Positions 25,280 to 33,468 of a stretch of DNA of 64,000 nt are shown here, one piece after another. The stretch comes from Brevundimonas naejangsanensis (GTDB lineage Bacteria > Pseudomonadota > Alphaproteobacteria > Caulobacterales > Caulobacteraceae), in the NCBI RefSeq assembly GCF_000635915.2, contig NZ_CP015614.1, positions 1,161,501 through 1,225,500 of the forward strand, written 5' to 3'. The translations under genes were made by a program, and so were the position numbers. Each line of letters opens with the position of its first letter. The stretch's first letter is position 1. Under the pieces are notes generated by a model. The model searched no databases. It was not told where the DNA came from and worked only from the letters and a program-made list of their open reading frames with translations.

Positions 25280-26265
25280 GAGGACTGCCGAAGAAATACG
25301 CCGGTGCCGTGCAGGTTGAAGAATCGGGGGTCGCCGAGAAGGCGCTTGGCGGCCACGCGTTCGCCCAAGGTGTACAGAAAACGGTCCACACCGGTGAAGT
25401 GGTCAAACACTATGGCGCCGCCAGGGACGATCTGATTTTGAACGGCATCGAGCGCTGCGGTCGCCGAAGTATAGTTGTCGGTATCGATGAACGCCAGCAC
25501 GATATCCCGGTCCGCCAATCGGGATGCAGTTTTGACGATATCGCCGGAGATGATCTCGACGTTTCGTCCCGCGAGATACCGGCGCGCTGCGGCTTCGTCC
25601 AGAAAGACGCAGTCTGGGTGGGAATACATGTCCAGAGGACTGCGGGGCGAGGGAAAGCCGTCGAAGGTGTCAAACCCGACGACCGGCCAGTCCTTGCCCA
25701 GGCGCTCGGCGAAACGAGAGAGCAGCATGGTTGTCCCACCCCGGAACATTCCGAACTCCACGATCGTCCCGTCGAGGCCCAAGCGCGCGGCGTTCTGAAG
25801 GACCTGCCATAGATGGATTAGGCAGTTCGGATATCCGTTCGCGAAGGAGGGCACGAGCGCGTTGGCGGTTTCTTGCTCAAAAGTCGGATCACGGTATCGG
25901 AAGTGATCGAACCCTCCAATGAGCAGCCGAACGCTCGCCTCGATGTAGGGTAAAGCCGCCTCGATCAGCGCCTCCTTGCGCTTGTCCGAAGCTACGATCA
26001 GGACCTCGGGGCGATCGCGCACCAGCGCCTCCATCGGTCGGCAGCGGAGCCCGGCTTCGTGAGGCGTGTCGTAGACCCCTGTCAAACGGGCGCCCAATCC
26101 CCCAGCGTTCAGCCAGGCCTCGATATCATAGGCGGCGGGGCCGACGCCCAGGATGCCGAGAGTGTCGGTCTCGGGGCGAGCTGACAGCTCCTGCTTGAGA
26201 GTTTCGAGCAGCGTCGACAAGTCGTCGGGGCTCATATCAATGCTACGCGGCGGTGGGGGTTTCAT
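25276..26265 (-). CDS. TylF/MycF-like SAM methyltransferase with N-terminal Rossmann-like domain
   Basis: A 329-residue protein in two parts. Residues about 15-120 look like a small Rossmann-type nucleotide or CoA-binding domain (TDTLGILGVGPAAYDIEAWL, VLIVASDKRKEALIEAALPY). From about 140 the class-I methyltransferase of the macrocin O-methyltransferase (TylF) group follows: GTIVEFGMFRGGTTMLL (SAM loop), VVGFDTFDGFPSP, IISGDIVKTA, LAFIDTDNYTSATAAL with metal-binding acidic residues, and GGAIVFDHF. The start at 26265 has GGAG upstream and overlaps the end of the thymidylate-synthase-like gene by 23 bases. In this operon the likely substrate is a modified nucleotide, which is inference. Confidence 0.75.
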   Translation of the reverse strand: MKPPPPRSIDMSPDDLSTLLETLKQELSARPETDTLGILGVGPAAYDIEAWLNAGGLGARLTGVYDTPHEAGLRCRPMEALVRDRPEVLIVASDKRKEALIEAALPYIEASVRLLIGGFDHFRYRDPTFEQETANALVPSFANGYPNCLIHLWQVLQNAARLGLDGTIVEFGMFRGGTTMLLSRFAERLGKDWPVVGFDTFDGFPSPRSPLDMYSHPDCVFLDEAAARRYLAGRNVEIISGDIVKTASRLADRDIVLAFIDTDNYTSATAALDAVQNQIVPGGAIVFDHFTGVDRFLYTLGERVAAKRLLGDPRFFNLHGTGVFLRQSS

Positions 26266-27877
26266 CTCGCGTACTCCATTGACGAATGAACGCCGAAAGG
26301 ACTTGAGGCTGAGACTGCGCGATCGCCCCGACCAGCCGCGCCGCATGAACGCGCAACCGCCCTGCCGCGGCGATGCGCGCCTCGAGGTCCGCTTCCGCTT
26401 CGACTTTGGGCCATAGGTCTTCGAAGCTGTCGACCGCCGCTGCCAACTCTCGGTCGACCTCGTGGTCGGGCGAAGGCGTCACCCCCGCATGGCGGAGCGC
26501 CACGGTGAAATCGTCGTCGAGATCACTATAGGCCCTCGCCGCACCTTGCAGGCCGATGCGCTCAGCCAGCGACGGAACCTGTTCCGCTAGAAACAGCTCA
26601 TATTTGAGCGCGTACACCACCAGGTCGATTGCCGTGTCGAAGAGCGTCTCACCGGCGAGATCCACTCCAGAGCTGCGGAAGTGTCCGAGCCGATCGACCT
26701 TGCGCGCAATGTTGGGGAGAATGCTGATACGCTCGCCGCGCCGCTTCCAAGCCGCGCCGTAACCCGCGTTTTTCTCTCGATGTAAACAATCCATAGCCTG
26801 AATTAGACCATTAGTGAGGGAGGGCCGGTGCGTCGCCCGAGCGAAGTAAGCGCGCGCGCAGGGCTGTGGGATGTCGTCCAGCAAGCTCGGCAGACGCCGC
26901 GCCAGGCGTTCATAAGTCGCCGCGGTAAAATCGTCGTCCGGGCACGCATGAAGTTCGTTCTTCAGCCTGTCTTCCGTCCAGATTTCGGCTCCCCATTTGA
27001 GGCGAACTATCCGAAGCGAGGCGAGGAGGAATGGATCCGACGGCGCACTGTCGATCGGCCAGATGTCGGGGTCTTGGCGAACGCGCGCTTCGGCCGCGAA
27101 CCATTCTGCAAGGGCGGCATCCATACGGTCGTGGGCGACACCCAGCCGCGGTGTCGCGACGTTGAAGTCGTACGGCGTCACGCCGGGAAACGCGTCCACG
27201 ACTGCGGCCGCGCGTTCGAGATGCCGGTCACGTTCGTAAATGTGGAACGAGGAGGCCAGGAAATAGGTCGGGCCGGGTTCAACGCCTAGCCAGTTCGCCA
27301 ACAGTTCCTGGAGGACGCTCCACTCGAACGCATTGATGCCCGAGAACCCCCACATCGCGTCGTTGCTGCGTACGGCGACATTGAGCAGGAGACGGCCGTC
27401 TCTGATCAACCAGCTCAGCCAGTTGTTGCATGGGATATCCTGGGAGGTACCGAAGTCGGACCCGGGATCGAACAGGCTCATGACTGCGCGTCGGGTAGCG
27501 TGGTCGGTGCTTAGAAGCCGAAAGACTTCGGCCAGCTGGTCGACCCCCTGCCAATCCCTGAGCCGCGGTCCATATCCCGCACGCCACACCATGCCGTCGT
27601 CGGAGAACTGGGCGGCGCGAGGAAGGTAATGGATCAGCCAGTCGAGGTCGTTTCGCCCCGCAAGGACCCAGAGACACTCGGCTACCAAGGCGAACGGATC
27701 ACCCAGTCGCCCCGGTAGAAACGGAAACCGTTCCTGCGGGTGTTCGATGAGCGTGCCTCGCCCCAGCACTTCCCGCGTGGCTTCTCCGCGGACCGAAACG
27801 GTCTTGCCGTCTGTCAGTACCGCCTCGAAACCACCTACGGTCGCGTAGCTGATGTTGCGGTACCGCTCCGACTTCAT
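26243..27877 (-). CDS. Thymidylate-synthase-like / NMAD1 (DUF1599) fusion
   Basis: A 544-residue protein. Residues 1-270 follow the thymidylate synthase/pyrimidine hydroxymethylase fold: Glu in ECLWVLAG (68), an Arg pair in TRRAV (129-130), the nucleophile Cys150 in DIPCNN, RSND at 170-173, Asn182 in GIN and HIY at 212-214. Each aligns with a dUMP-binding residue of TS; Asn182 (Asp in dCMP hydroxymethylases) predicts a uracil substrate. Residues about 360-430 carry the NMAD1/DUF1599 pattern YGAAWKRRG, NIARKVDRL, TLFDTAIDLVVYAL. This is first in the leftward operon; the ATG at 27877 was preferred over a TTG at 27904. Ordinary thyA is about half this length and lacks the C-terminal domain. Confidence 0.75.
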   Translation of the reverse strand: MKSERYRNISYATVGGFEAVLTDGKTVSVRGEATREVLGRGTLIEHPQERFPFLPGRLGDPFALVAECLWVLAGRNDLDWLIHYLPRAAQFSDDGMVWRAGYGPRLRDWQGVDQLAEVFRLLSTDHATRRAVMSLFDPGSDFGTSQDIPCNNWLSWLIRDGRLLLNVAVRSNDAMWGFSGINAFEWSVLQELLANWLGVEPGPTYFLASSFHIYERDRHLERAAAVVDAFPGVTPYDFNVATPRLGVAHDRMDAALAEWFAAEARVRQDPDIWPIDSAPSDPFLLASLRIVRLKWGAEIWTEDRLKNELHACPDDDFTAATYERLARRLPSLLDDIPQPCARAYFARATHRPSLTNGLIQAMDCLHREKNAGYGAAWKRRGERISILPNIARKVDRLGHFRSSGVDLAGETLFDTAIDLVVYALKYELFLAEQVPSLAERIGLQGAARAYSDLDDDFTVALRHAGVTPSPDHEVDRELAAAVDSFEDLWPKVEAEADLEARIAAAGRLRVHAARLVGAIAQSQPQVLSAFIRQWSTRDETPTAA

Positions 27878-28004
27878 CGAGATTGCCCCGTCTGCCCCAC
27901 GCAATCTCTACCAGAGGTTTGATTCTATGCAGCCGTAAAGTAAGCCAGAAGTTGAGCCCACCCGATATCGATGGGCGATCATCACCTCCACCGGCGGGTA
28001 GCCC

Positions 28005-29147
28005 ATGATCGATCATCTTCGCATACATGTTGTCTGGCCTGACGGCTCGTCGGAAGGCGCGCGCGTCGCTGAAATGATCTCCCGACATTTCGACGGGATC
28101 GGAATGGAACGGGACGGCGTGGCTTATCGGGTGCCTGTGCGCTTCGCGAGCGCGCCATGGCGTCCGGGCTTGCCCTTGCCGAGGCCCGTCGACCTATCGC
28201 GCGCGGATCACAACGCCGTAGTGCTCCTGCATGACGACTTCATGGATGAACAGGCGTCGGAGTGGGACCAGTTCTTGCAGTCGACACGTGCGGCCATGGA
28301 GGCGCGCGGCAACGCTGACGTCTACATTCCGTTCTGTGACTATAGCGGCAGCGCGATCCCCGCTTCAGACAGCGGGCGGAACACCCAGTATGTCTACAGA
28401 AAGGGCTGGACTGGGCTGAATGAGATCGCGCGGGACAAGCGTCTCTTACTCCATATCCTGGTCCAGATCCGCCGGCACCTGCGGAAGCTCAGCGCCGATG
28501 ATCGCGACGAGCCGCTGTTCGTAAGCCACGCCAAAGCGGACGGGGACACCGCGGCCAGGGAAATCGTGGACTATGTTCAGTCACCGGGCCACGACGTGCC
28601 GCTTCACACCTTCTACGACGCCATGGAGCTGAATCCGGGCGAGGATTTTAAAGCCCGCTTTGACGCCGAAATCAGCCGGGGAACTCTGATCGCCATCGTT
28701 TCGGACGTTTACGATTCCCGGCCCTGGTGCGTGTTTGAGCTGACGACCGCCAAGCGGCACAGGCGGCCCATCGTCTTGGCAGATATCGGGGGGGTGCGGG
28801 TCAGTCGAACCTTCCCGTACGGCGCGAATCTCCCCCGGGTTCGTCTTGACGCTGGCGGGCCGGTCGGATCGTGGATCGACCCCCTGCTAGTAGAAGCCAT
28901 GTCCGAAGGTTTGCGCTGCGACGTCTTCCTCGCTCAGGCTGCGAAGGTTGCGGCGGCCGCATCGGAGGTCTTGGTGATGCCGCGTCCGCCTGAGCTTTTT
29001 GATGTGATCGACGCCGAAGTATGCCCAAGAGTGATCCTGTATCCTGATCCCCCGCTGGGAGACATCGAGGCCCGGCTCGTAGTTCGGGCGATGGCCGCGA
29101 TGCGAAGTGACAGCGAACTGAAAACCTTGGGCGAGTATCGGGCATGA
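28005..29147 (+). CDS. TIR-domain protein
   Basis: A 380-residue protein. Residues about 169-285 form a TIR domain: EPLFVSHAKADGD (strand A and loop), TFYDAMELNPGEDF (BB loop), GTLIAIVSDVYDSRPWC and a Glu at position 245 in WCVFEL, the place of the NADase catalytic Glu in active TIRs. The N-terminal ~150 residues (LRIHVVWPDGSSEGARVAEM, NAVVLLHDDFM) look like a second, degenerate TIR-type Rossmann fold. It overlaps the SLOG gene by ATGA, so the two are coupled. A role as NAD-cleaving signal producer or effector is inferred from family and context. Confidence 0.82.
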   Translation: MIDHLRIHVVWPDGSSEGARVAEMISRHFDGIGMERDGVAYRVPVRFASAPWRPGLPLPRPVDLSRADHNAVVLLHDDFMDEQASEWDQFLQSTRAAMEARGNADVYIPFCDYSGSAIPASDSGRNTQYVYRKGWTGLNEIARDKRLLLHILVQIRRHLRKLSADDRDEPLFVSHAKADGDTAAREIVDYVQSPGHDVPLHTFYDAMELNPGEDFKARFDAEISRGTLIAIVSDVYDSRPWCVFELTTAKRHRRPIVLADIGGVRVSRTFPYGANLPRVRLDAGGPVGSWIDPLLVEAMSEGLRCDVFLAQAAKVAAAASEVLVMPRPPELFDVIDAEVCPRVILYPDPPLGDIEARLVVRAMAAMRSDSELKTLGEYRA

Positions 29148-30037
29148 AACTGACCGGATGGAAGGTCGCCCTGTCGATCAGCGATGCGCCCGACCGTGCG
29201 CGTCTGGGCTTCCCTGAGCGGGAGGTCGAACGGGCGCTCCTAGCGGTCTGCACCGCGATCATCCGCGAAGGGGGCGAGATCCTCTATGCCGGCGACCTGC
29301 AGCCCGAGCACTTCACCTTCAAGATATTCAGGCATCTCGCGGGCGCCTATGCCGGAAGCCGGGAGACAGCGCCCTTCCTGTACGTCATCGCTGAGCCGAT
29401 CGCCCGGCGGACCCGGTTCGGCGACCTTATCGCAGCACTGAAACTCGCTCGCAGCGTAGCGAGCGTCCGGCTTTCGATCGCAGGCAAGCTGACGTCTGTG
29501 CGGTCATCAGGTGATCAGTTGATCGTCGGCGCGGTCGGAGAGGTCCGGCAGACCATATCCAATGAGGCGGAATGGGGCGGCTGGCTGAGGAGCCAGGCTG
29601 GGCGGTCTGACACCGAGGCCTACACCGCAGTCCGGCAGGCGATCGCGGCGGAAGCGGATGCCCGGTTGGCGATGGGCGGGAAGATGGGCGTGGTCGGGCT
29701 GGCGCAAGACCATTTCGAAGGTCGAATGCCAGGCGTCATTGAAGAGGCGATAATGACTTTGGAGGCGGAAAAGCCGCTGGTTCTGCTCGGAGCTTACGGC
29801 GGTGCGACGCGGGACTGTGCCATCGCGCTCAACCTGATGGAGCTTGCTGCCCGTGTCCCGCGTGGGGCGCAGCAGTCGGGGTATGATGACGGGATCGCGC
29901 GGATTGCGGCGCTAGGTGATCGGATACCAGCGCCGCTCAGGCCTGATCTTCGAGACATCGCCAACGACGATCGGAGCGAGCCAATGGGGTTCGCGGTCTG
30001 CGACCTGTTGACCCGCTGGCGCGCCGCGCTTGCCTAG
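29144..30037 (+). CDS. SLOG-domain protein
   Basis: A 297-residue protein of the SLOG (SMF/DprA-LOG) nucleotide-ligand-binding fold: KVALSISDAPDRARLGFPER, a second strand AIIREGGEILYAGDLQPEHF, then YVIAEPI, and a second half with MGVVGLAQDHFEG, MTLEAEKPLVLLGAYGG. SLOG domains bind NAD-derived or other nucleotide signals; in type-I Thoeris the SLOG of ThsA senses cyclic ADP-ribose made by a TIR protein. Here it stands alone, with no SIR2 or membrane effector fused, and is coupled to a TIR gene. What acts downstream is unclear. Confidence 0.78.
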   Translation: MKLTGWKVALSISDAPDRARLGFPEREVERALLAVCTAIIREGGEILYAGDLQPEHFTFKIFRHLAGAYAGSRETAPFLYVIAEPIARRTRFGDLIAALKLARSVASVRLSIAGKLTSVRSSGDQLIVGAVGEVRQTISNEAEWGGWLRSQAGRSDTEAYTAVRQAIAAEADARLAMGGKMGVVGLAQDHFEGRMPGVIEEAIMTLEAEKPLVLLGAYGGATRDCAIALNLMELAARVPRGAQQSGYDDGIARIAALGDRIPAPLRPDLRDIANDDRSEPMGFAVCDLLTRWRAALA

Positions 30038-30070
30038 CCCGCCAACCGGATACGCAGCCGGATTGGCGGG
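30038..30070. terminator. Bidirectional terminator hairpin
   Basis: CCCGCCAA-CCGG pairs with CCGG-A-TTGGCGGG across an 8-base loop, a strong 12-bp stem. It fills the gap between two convergent genes (the SLOG gene and the Nmad2 gene). It could stop transcription both ways. Confidence 0.8.
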
Positions 30071-30071
30071 T

Positions 30072-30722
30072 CTAAACCATGCGCTGACGCGTCGCCGAGA
30101 AGCGTTTTGACGACGAATCAAAATTGATTGGGTCATCAAGCGGGATGTTGTCGTGGGCGTCGACCTGAGGCTTGAGCCAGTCAATCAAGCTCTCCGCTTC
30201 CGCCAGAGCGTACTTGCGCATGTCACGCGGATTTCGCGCATAATTCAGATTGGCTAGGATATCGGCCGGCACCGCCGGGGCTGCGGCTCCGAAATAGATG
30301 AATCGCTCGGACAGCAGCACCCGGTTGACCCGAGTGTCATGCGCCGTGTTCAGCGGGCATTGGGATCCATCTTCAAGGCTGTGAACAGAATCCTCTTGCA
30401 CCCACGGAGCTGCCGGCTGGTCCCGATGATAGATGTTGTCGCCGACCTGTTTCTTGGCGGACCCGTTCCGCCTGGATTTTCGGGTTTCGAACTCAGCGTC
30501 GGCCCAATACTCGTCGAAGGTTATTGACCGCGTGACCTGCATGGCGAATACGCAACGCAACGCAGGGCGCAGTTTCGTGCCCGTCAGACCGACGATCCAG
30601 TCTCCATCCTTCGCGCCCGCACGGATCGCCGGCTTGCAGCAAGCGAGACTGCAGATTCCCCCGAACGGGTTCGGCGCGAAGCCCAGGTCATAACTGACAG
30701 CGTACAGGTACACGCTGGTCAT
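30072..30722 (-). CDS. Nucleotide-modification-associated domain 2 (Nmad2) protein
   Basis: A 216-residue protein matching the Nmad2 family: SVYLYAVSYDLGFAPNPFGG, CKPAIRAGAKDGDWIVGLTG, CVFAMQVTRSITFDEYW, then a run containing GDNIYHRD, WVQEDSVHS, and LLSERFIYFG near the end. The family was named for genomic links to modified-nucleotide pathways; its activity is unknown. The start at 30722 overlaps the stop of the TIR-like gene (TGATG), so the two are one leftward operon. A longer open frame upstream is only overlap with that gene. Confidence 0.78.
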   Translation of the reverse strand: MTSVYLYAVSYDLGFAPNPFGGICSLACCKPAIRAGAKDGDWIVGLTGTKLRPALRCVFAMQVTRSITFDEYWADAEFETRKSRRNGSAKKQVGDNIYHRDQPAAPWVQEDSVHSLEDGSQCPLNTAHDTRVNRVLLSERFIYFGAAAPAVPADILANLNYARNPRDMRKYALAEAESLIDWLKPQVDAHDNIPLDDPINFDSSSKRFSATRQRMV

Positions 30723-31210
30723 CAGGCGGCGCACCCCCGCGAGCCGACACGAGTACCCCTTTCGACGCCTGTCGGCGTTTCCTGCGGGTCGCACCGCCCT
30801 TCGATGGCACCGATGATGTTCTTGGAATTCCACGCTACGACCGCATCCCCATACTTGTCCAAGGCGGGCGGGATGTCATTTTCTGTGCCGCCATGTTCGT
30901 AGACGCCGACGATGCGCTTGCCCAGACGATTGGCCATCTCGATCTCCCAGTTCACCCATGGGCGCTTGTGGGTATTCTTGCCGATGACGACCACGACCGT
31001 CGAAGCCCACGACATCTTCATGCGCAAGAGACGCTTGAGCGTCCTCTCGGCGATGAGACCTTTACGAAGCTTCTCAGCATTAGCAGGCTTGGCGCGGATG
31101 GAGCTGTTGCGGATCTCCAAAGCGTTCCGGCGGAGCATGTTGGTCAGGCTGGTGACACGAGCATCATCCGCGTGATGATGGCTGATGAACACATGGCGAC
31201 GCTTAGCCAT
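30722..31210 (-). CDS. ThsB-like TIR-like domain protein
   Basis: A 162-residue protein that is almost entirely a DUF1863/ThsB-type TIR-like domain: KRRHVFISHHHADDARV, a basic linker, STVVVVIGKNTHKRPWVNWE, then IEMANRLGKRIVGVYEHG. ThsB proteins sense infection and make NAD-derived cyclic ADP-ribose signals for a ThsA effector. A Glu in VNWEIEMA (residue 89) is the candidate catalytic residue. No ThsA (SIR2-SLOG or Macro) is beside it; the nearest SLOG protein is encoded in the convergent operon, and a SIR2 gene follows at 31.75 kb. The pairing with Nmad2 is unusual. Confidence 0.78.
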   Translation of the reverse strand: MAKRRHVFISHHHADDARVTSLTNMLRRNALEIRNSSIRAKPANAEKLRKGLIAERTLKRLLRMKMSWASTVVVVIGKNTHKRPWVNWEIEMANRLGKRIVGVYEHGGTENDIPPALDKYGDAVVAWNSKNIIGAIEGRCDPQETPTGVERGTRVGSRGCAA

Positions 31211-31752
31211 CGACTTCGTTCCGTTTCAATGCCTTTAGACCGACACCGACCATGTACTACATTTGTTCTTGAATGTGAATTAGCGGACGGGCCAGGCTTT
31301 CCAACGTCGCGCGCGGTTCTTCTTGGAGAGGGTCGAACGGAGCGGCTTGGGCAAAAGGACATCATGGCCATCGCCCAAGAAAAGGGCTGCATTCCGGCGT
31401 CGAACCAATGACCGCTTTTGGCGCATCGGCGACGTCATGCTGCTGCAAAACCTGACTCAAAGCGGCAGTCCGCGATGTCCGCTGCCAGGTTAAAGGCAAC
31501 CAAAGTGTGGAGGTCCGGACCTGACTCAACGCTGGAGTTGGGACATTCCGCTCTGCAACTGTGCGTCGTCCAAGGTCGCGGAATACAAGGCGAATTCTAT
31601 CTGTGTGTTTCATGCTTGGTCCAAACCCAGAGCCGGCGGCTAGCAAGCATCTGTGAGTGAGCCCCGAGGCTGTTCGTCACCGTCAGGTCGGGACGACCGA
31701 TTTTGACACAGGGTCCGATTAGGATAAGCTTTCTACCTCAGGGGGAACACGT
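31211..31752. other. Gap between TIR-like operon and SIR2 operon
   Basis: About 540 bases that presumably hold two divergent promoters. A hairpin repeat copy spans 31411-31465, and CCAATGACCGCTTTTGGCGC at 31405-31424 has a near-copy at 37187. Short open frames here have no recognisable domain. The SIR2 ribosome-binding site (AGGGGG) is at its right end. Confidence 0.4.
31411..31465. repeat. REP-like extragenic hairpin, copy 2
   Basis: Arms ACCGCTTT (31411-31418) and AAAGCGG (31459-31465) are complementary over seven bases. The right part CTGACTCAAAGCGG is identical to copy 1 at 24171-24184, and the left part CCAATG-CCGCTT-TGGCGC matches a third site at 37187-37206 in 18 of 20 positions. Confidence 0.55.
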
Positions 31753-33468
31753 TTGGCCGCGAACACGATTACTCTTCCCGAGGCGCTCGCCCTTCTCGAC
31801 GGGCCCCACGCCGCCGTCGTCAGTGAGATCGGATCGGCCGGCTACACTCTTTGGCTGGGGTCCGGAATCTCTCGCGGCCGCGTTATCGGACTGAGCGGAT
31901 CGGACGGCGTGATCGCCAAACTCATCGAGTTCCTCAGAGCGAAGCGGACCGCGGCTGCGGACTGCAAGTTCAATCAGGCGCTGGAAACCTTGTTGACGCT
32001 CGCTGAACTCGACGTGGCGCAACGGGCCGCCCTGGATCTCACCGTGCCCGTGAAAGAGTGGCCTGCCGACCAGCTCAAACCGATCGTGGGGCGGCTGTGG
32101 AACAAGTATTCGGAGGTCCTCTCGATCGACATCGAGGGCGAGAAGCAGGACTTCCTGCTCTGGACCGGTCTCGATTTCCCCAACACTTTCGCCGACCAGG
32201 ATCCCGACCTGGAGCATCTGGCGCTGGCCATCCTTGTTCTCGAAGGCGTTGCGCCTCAACTGGCCACCGCCAACTGGGACGGCCTGATCGAGGGCGCCAT
32301 CGTCGAGCTTGGCTATCCCAAGGAACACCTCGCCATCACCGTCACCGGCGATGATCTGCGCAACGCCGCAGGCGCGGCAGCCAAGCTCTACAAATTCCAT
32401 GGCTGCGCTCTTCGCGCAATCGAGAGCGAGGCGATCTACCGCCCGCTTTTGATCGCGCGTTCCGGTCAGATCGGGCGGTGGAAATACGAGAACGCTTTCA
32501 CGATCGTCCGGCAGCAGCTGGGCGCGCTGATCCAGACGACCCGAACCCTGATGATCGGCCTGTCTGGGCAGGACGAAAACATCCGGGACATGTTCCAGAA
32601 GGTCGGCGGCGATAAGCCTTGGCCGTGGAAAGAACCGCCCGCCGTCGTGTTCTCGAACGACGCCCTGACTCAGGATCAGAAGGACATCCTGGAAGGGATC
32701 TATAGCACCGAAGAGTGGTCGGAGAGCCGAACTGATATCTGCACCTCCTCCTTGATTGAATCCTACGGTCGGCCGCTGTTGCCGGCGATCGTTCTGCACA
32801 TCCTGACCCAGAAACTGCAGGTGCTGGCGTCCGATGCAGCCGCTCCGAATCTTGGGCCCGACGATCGTGAGAGATTGGACAACGGAATCGTACACCTCCG
32901 GGACAAGGCGGCGGAGGCTGGCCAGTCCGATCTCCTGGTGTTGATGCGCCATGTCGCCGCCGCGGTCGCCCGGGTCCGGCACCAGGTTGAAATCGGCGAG
33001 AGCCCGGCCGGACGCCTCAAATATTTCCCGATGTCGAGCGACCCGGTGCCCCGGATGAAGGACGCCATCGGGCTGAAGGCGACCGGCCAGCGCGAGGCTG
33101 CGACGGCGCTCGGCGTCATCGGCGACATCGCCAGCACCGGCGACTGGACGATCGACCTAGACAATCCGGAGAAGACCACGAGTGGTGCGCTGCGCATCGG
33201 GACTGACGGGGCAGCGGCTCGCGTCTTCTTCGCGGCGAACGACCACGTCATCAACGGCTTGTTGGAGGCCGGTGCGTTCAACGAGTCCGATCCGGACGTG
33301 GTGGTCGTCAGCGCGGCTCCGTTGAGGACACGGCAGACCCGGTCGCCAAGCGGCGTCTATCGCAACGCCAAGCCGCAGGCGCGCTTCATCGAGTTCGGTC
33401 CGATGCTGGCCAAGGCCGCCAATACCGACGATCTGGTGCGCTCGTTCCGTTGGGAGGCCGCGCTATGA
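31753..33468 (+). CDS. SIR2-family protein
   Basis: A 571-residue protein with an N-terminal SIR2-type NAD-binding domain (residues about 20-330): LWLGSGISRG, TANWDGLIEGAI and LYKFHGC, giving the Gly loop, the Asn-x-Asp pair and the catalytic His. Bacterial defence SIR2 proteins hydrolyse NAD to kill or stall the infected cell. The C-terminal half shows no domain that I recognise. The start is a TTG with AGGGGG upstream. It overlaps the next gene by ATGA, beginning a tightly coupled operon. Antiphage function is inferred from architecture, not shown. Confidence 0.8.
   Translation: MAANTITLPEALALLDGPHAAVVSEIGSAGYTLWLGSGISRGRVIGLSGSDGVIAKLIEFLRAKRTAAADCKFNQALETLLTLAELDVAQRAALDLTVPVKEWPADQLKPIVGRLWNKYSEVLSIDIEGEKQDFLLWTGLDFPNTFADQDPDLEHLALAILVLEGVAPQLATANWDGLIEGAIVELGYPKEHLAITVTGDDLRNAAGAAAKLYKFHGCALRAIESEAIYRPLLIARSGQIGRWKYENAFTIVRQQLGALIQTTRTLMIGLSGQDENIRDMFQKVGGDKPWPWKEPPAVVFSNDALTQDQKDILEGIYSTEEWSESRTDICTSSLIESYGRPLLPAIVLHILTQKLQVLASDAAAPNLGPDDRERLDNGIVHLRDKAAEAGQSDLLVLMRHVAAAVARVRHQVEIGESPAGRLKYFPMSSDPVPRMKDAIGLKATGQREAATALGVIGDIASTGDWTIDLDNPEKTTSGALRIGTDGAAARVFFAANDHVINGLLEAGAFNESDPDVVVVSAAPLRTRQTRSPSGVYRNAKPQARFIEFGPMLAKAANTDDLVRSFRWEAAL

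Noticed and set aside
24245..27877. Treating the nucleotide-modification operon as a prophage fragment
   Set aside because: No capsid, tail, terminase or lysis genes are nearby, and the operon is locked between TIR-type genes.
28005..31210. Calling the TIR/SLOG genes a standard Thoeris system
   Set aside because: No ThsA with SIR2-SLOG fusion or membrane-Macro effector is present, and nucleotide-modification domains are interleaved; the standard label would mislead.
31738..32982. A 414-codon minus-strand frame across the SIR2 gene
   Set aside because: The plus-strand SIR2 product has clear NAD-site motifs and couples to its neighbours; the opposite frame has none.
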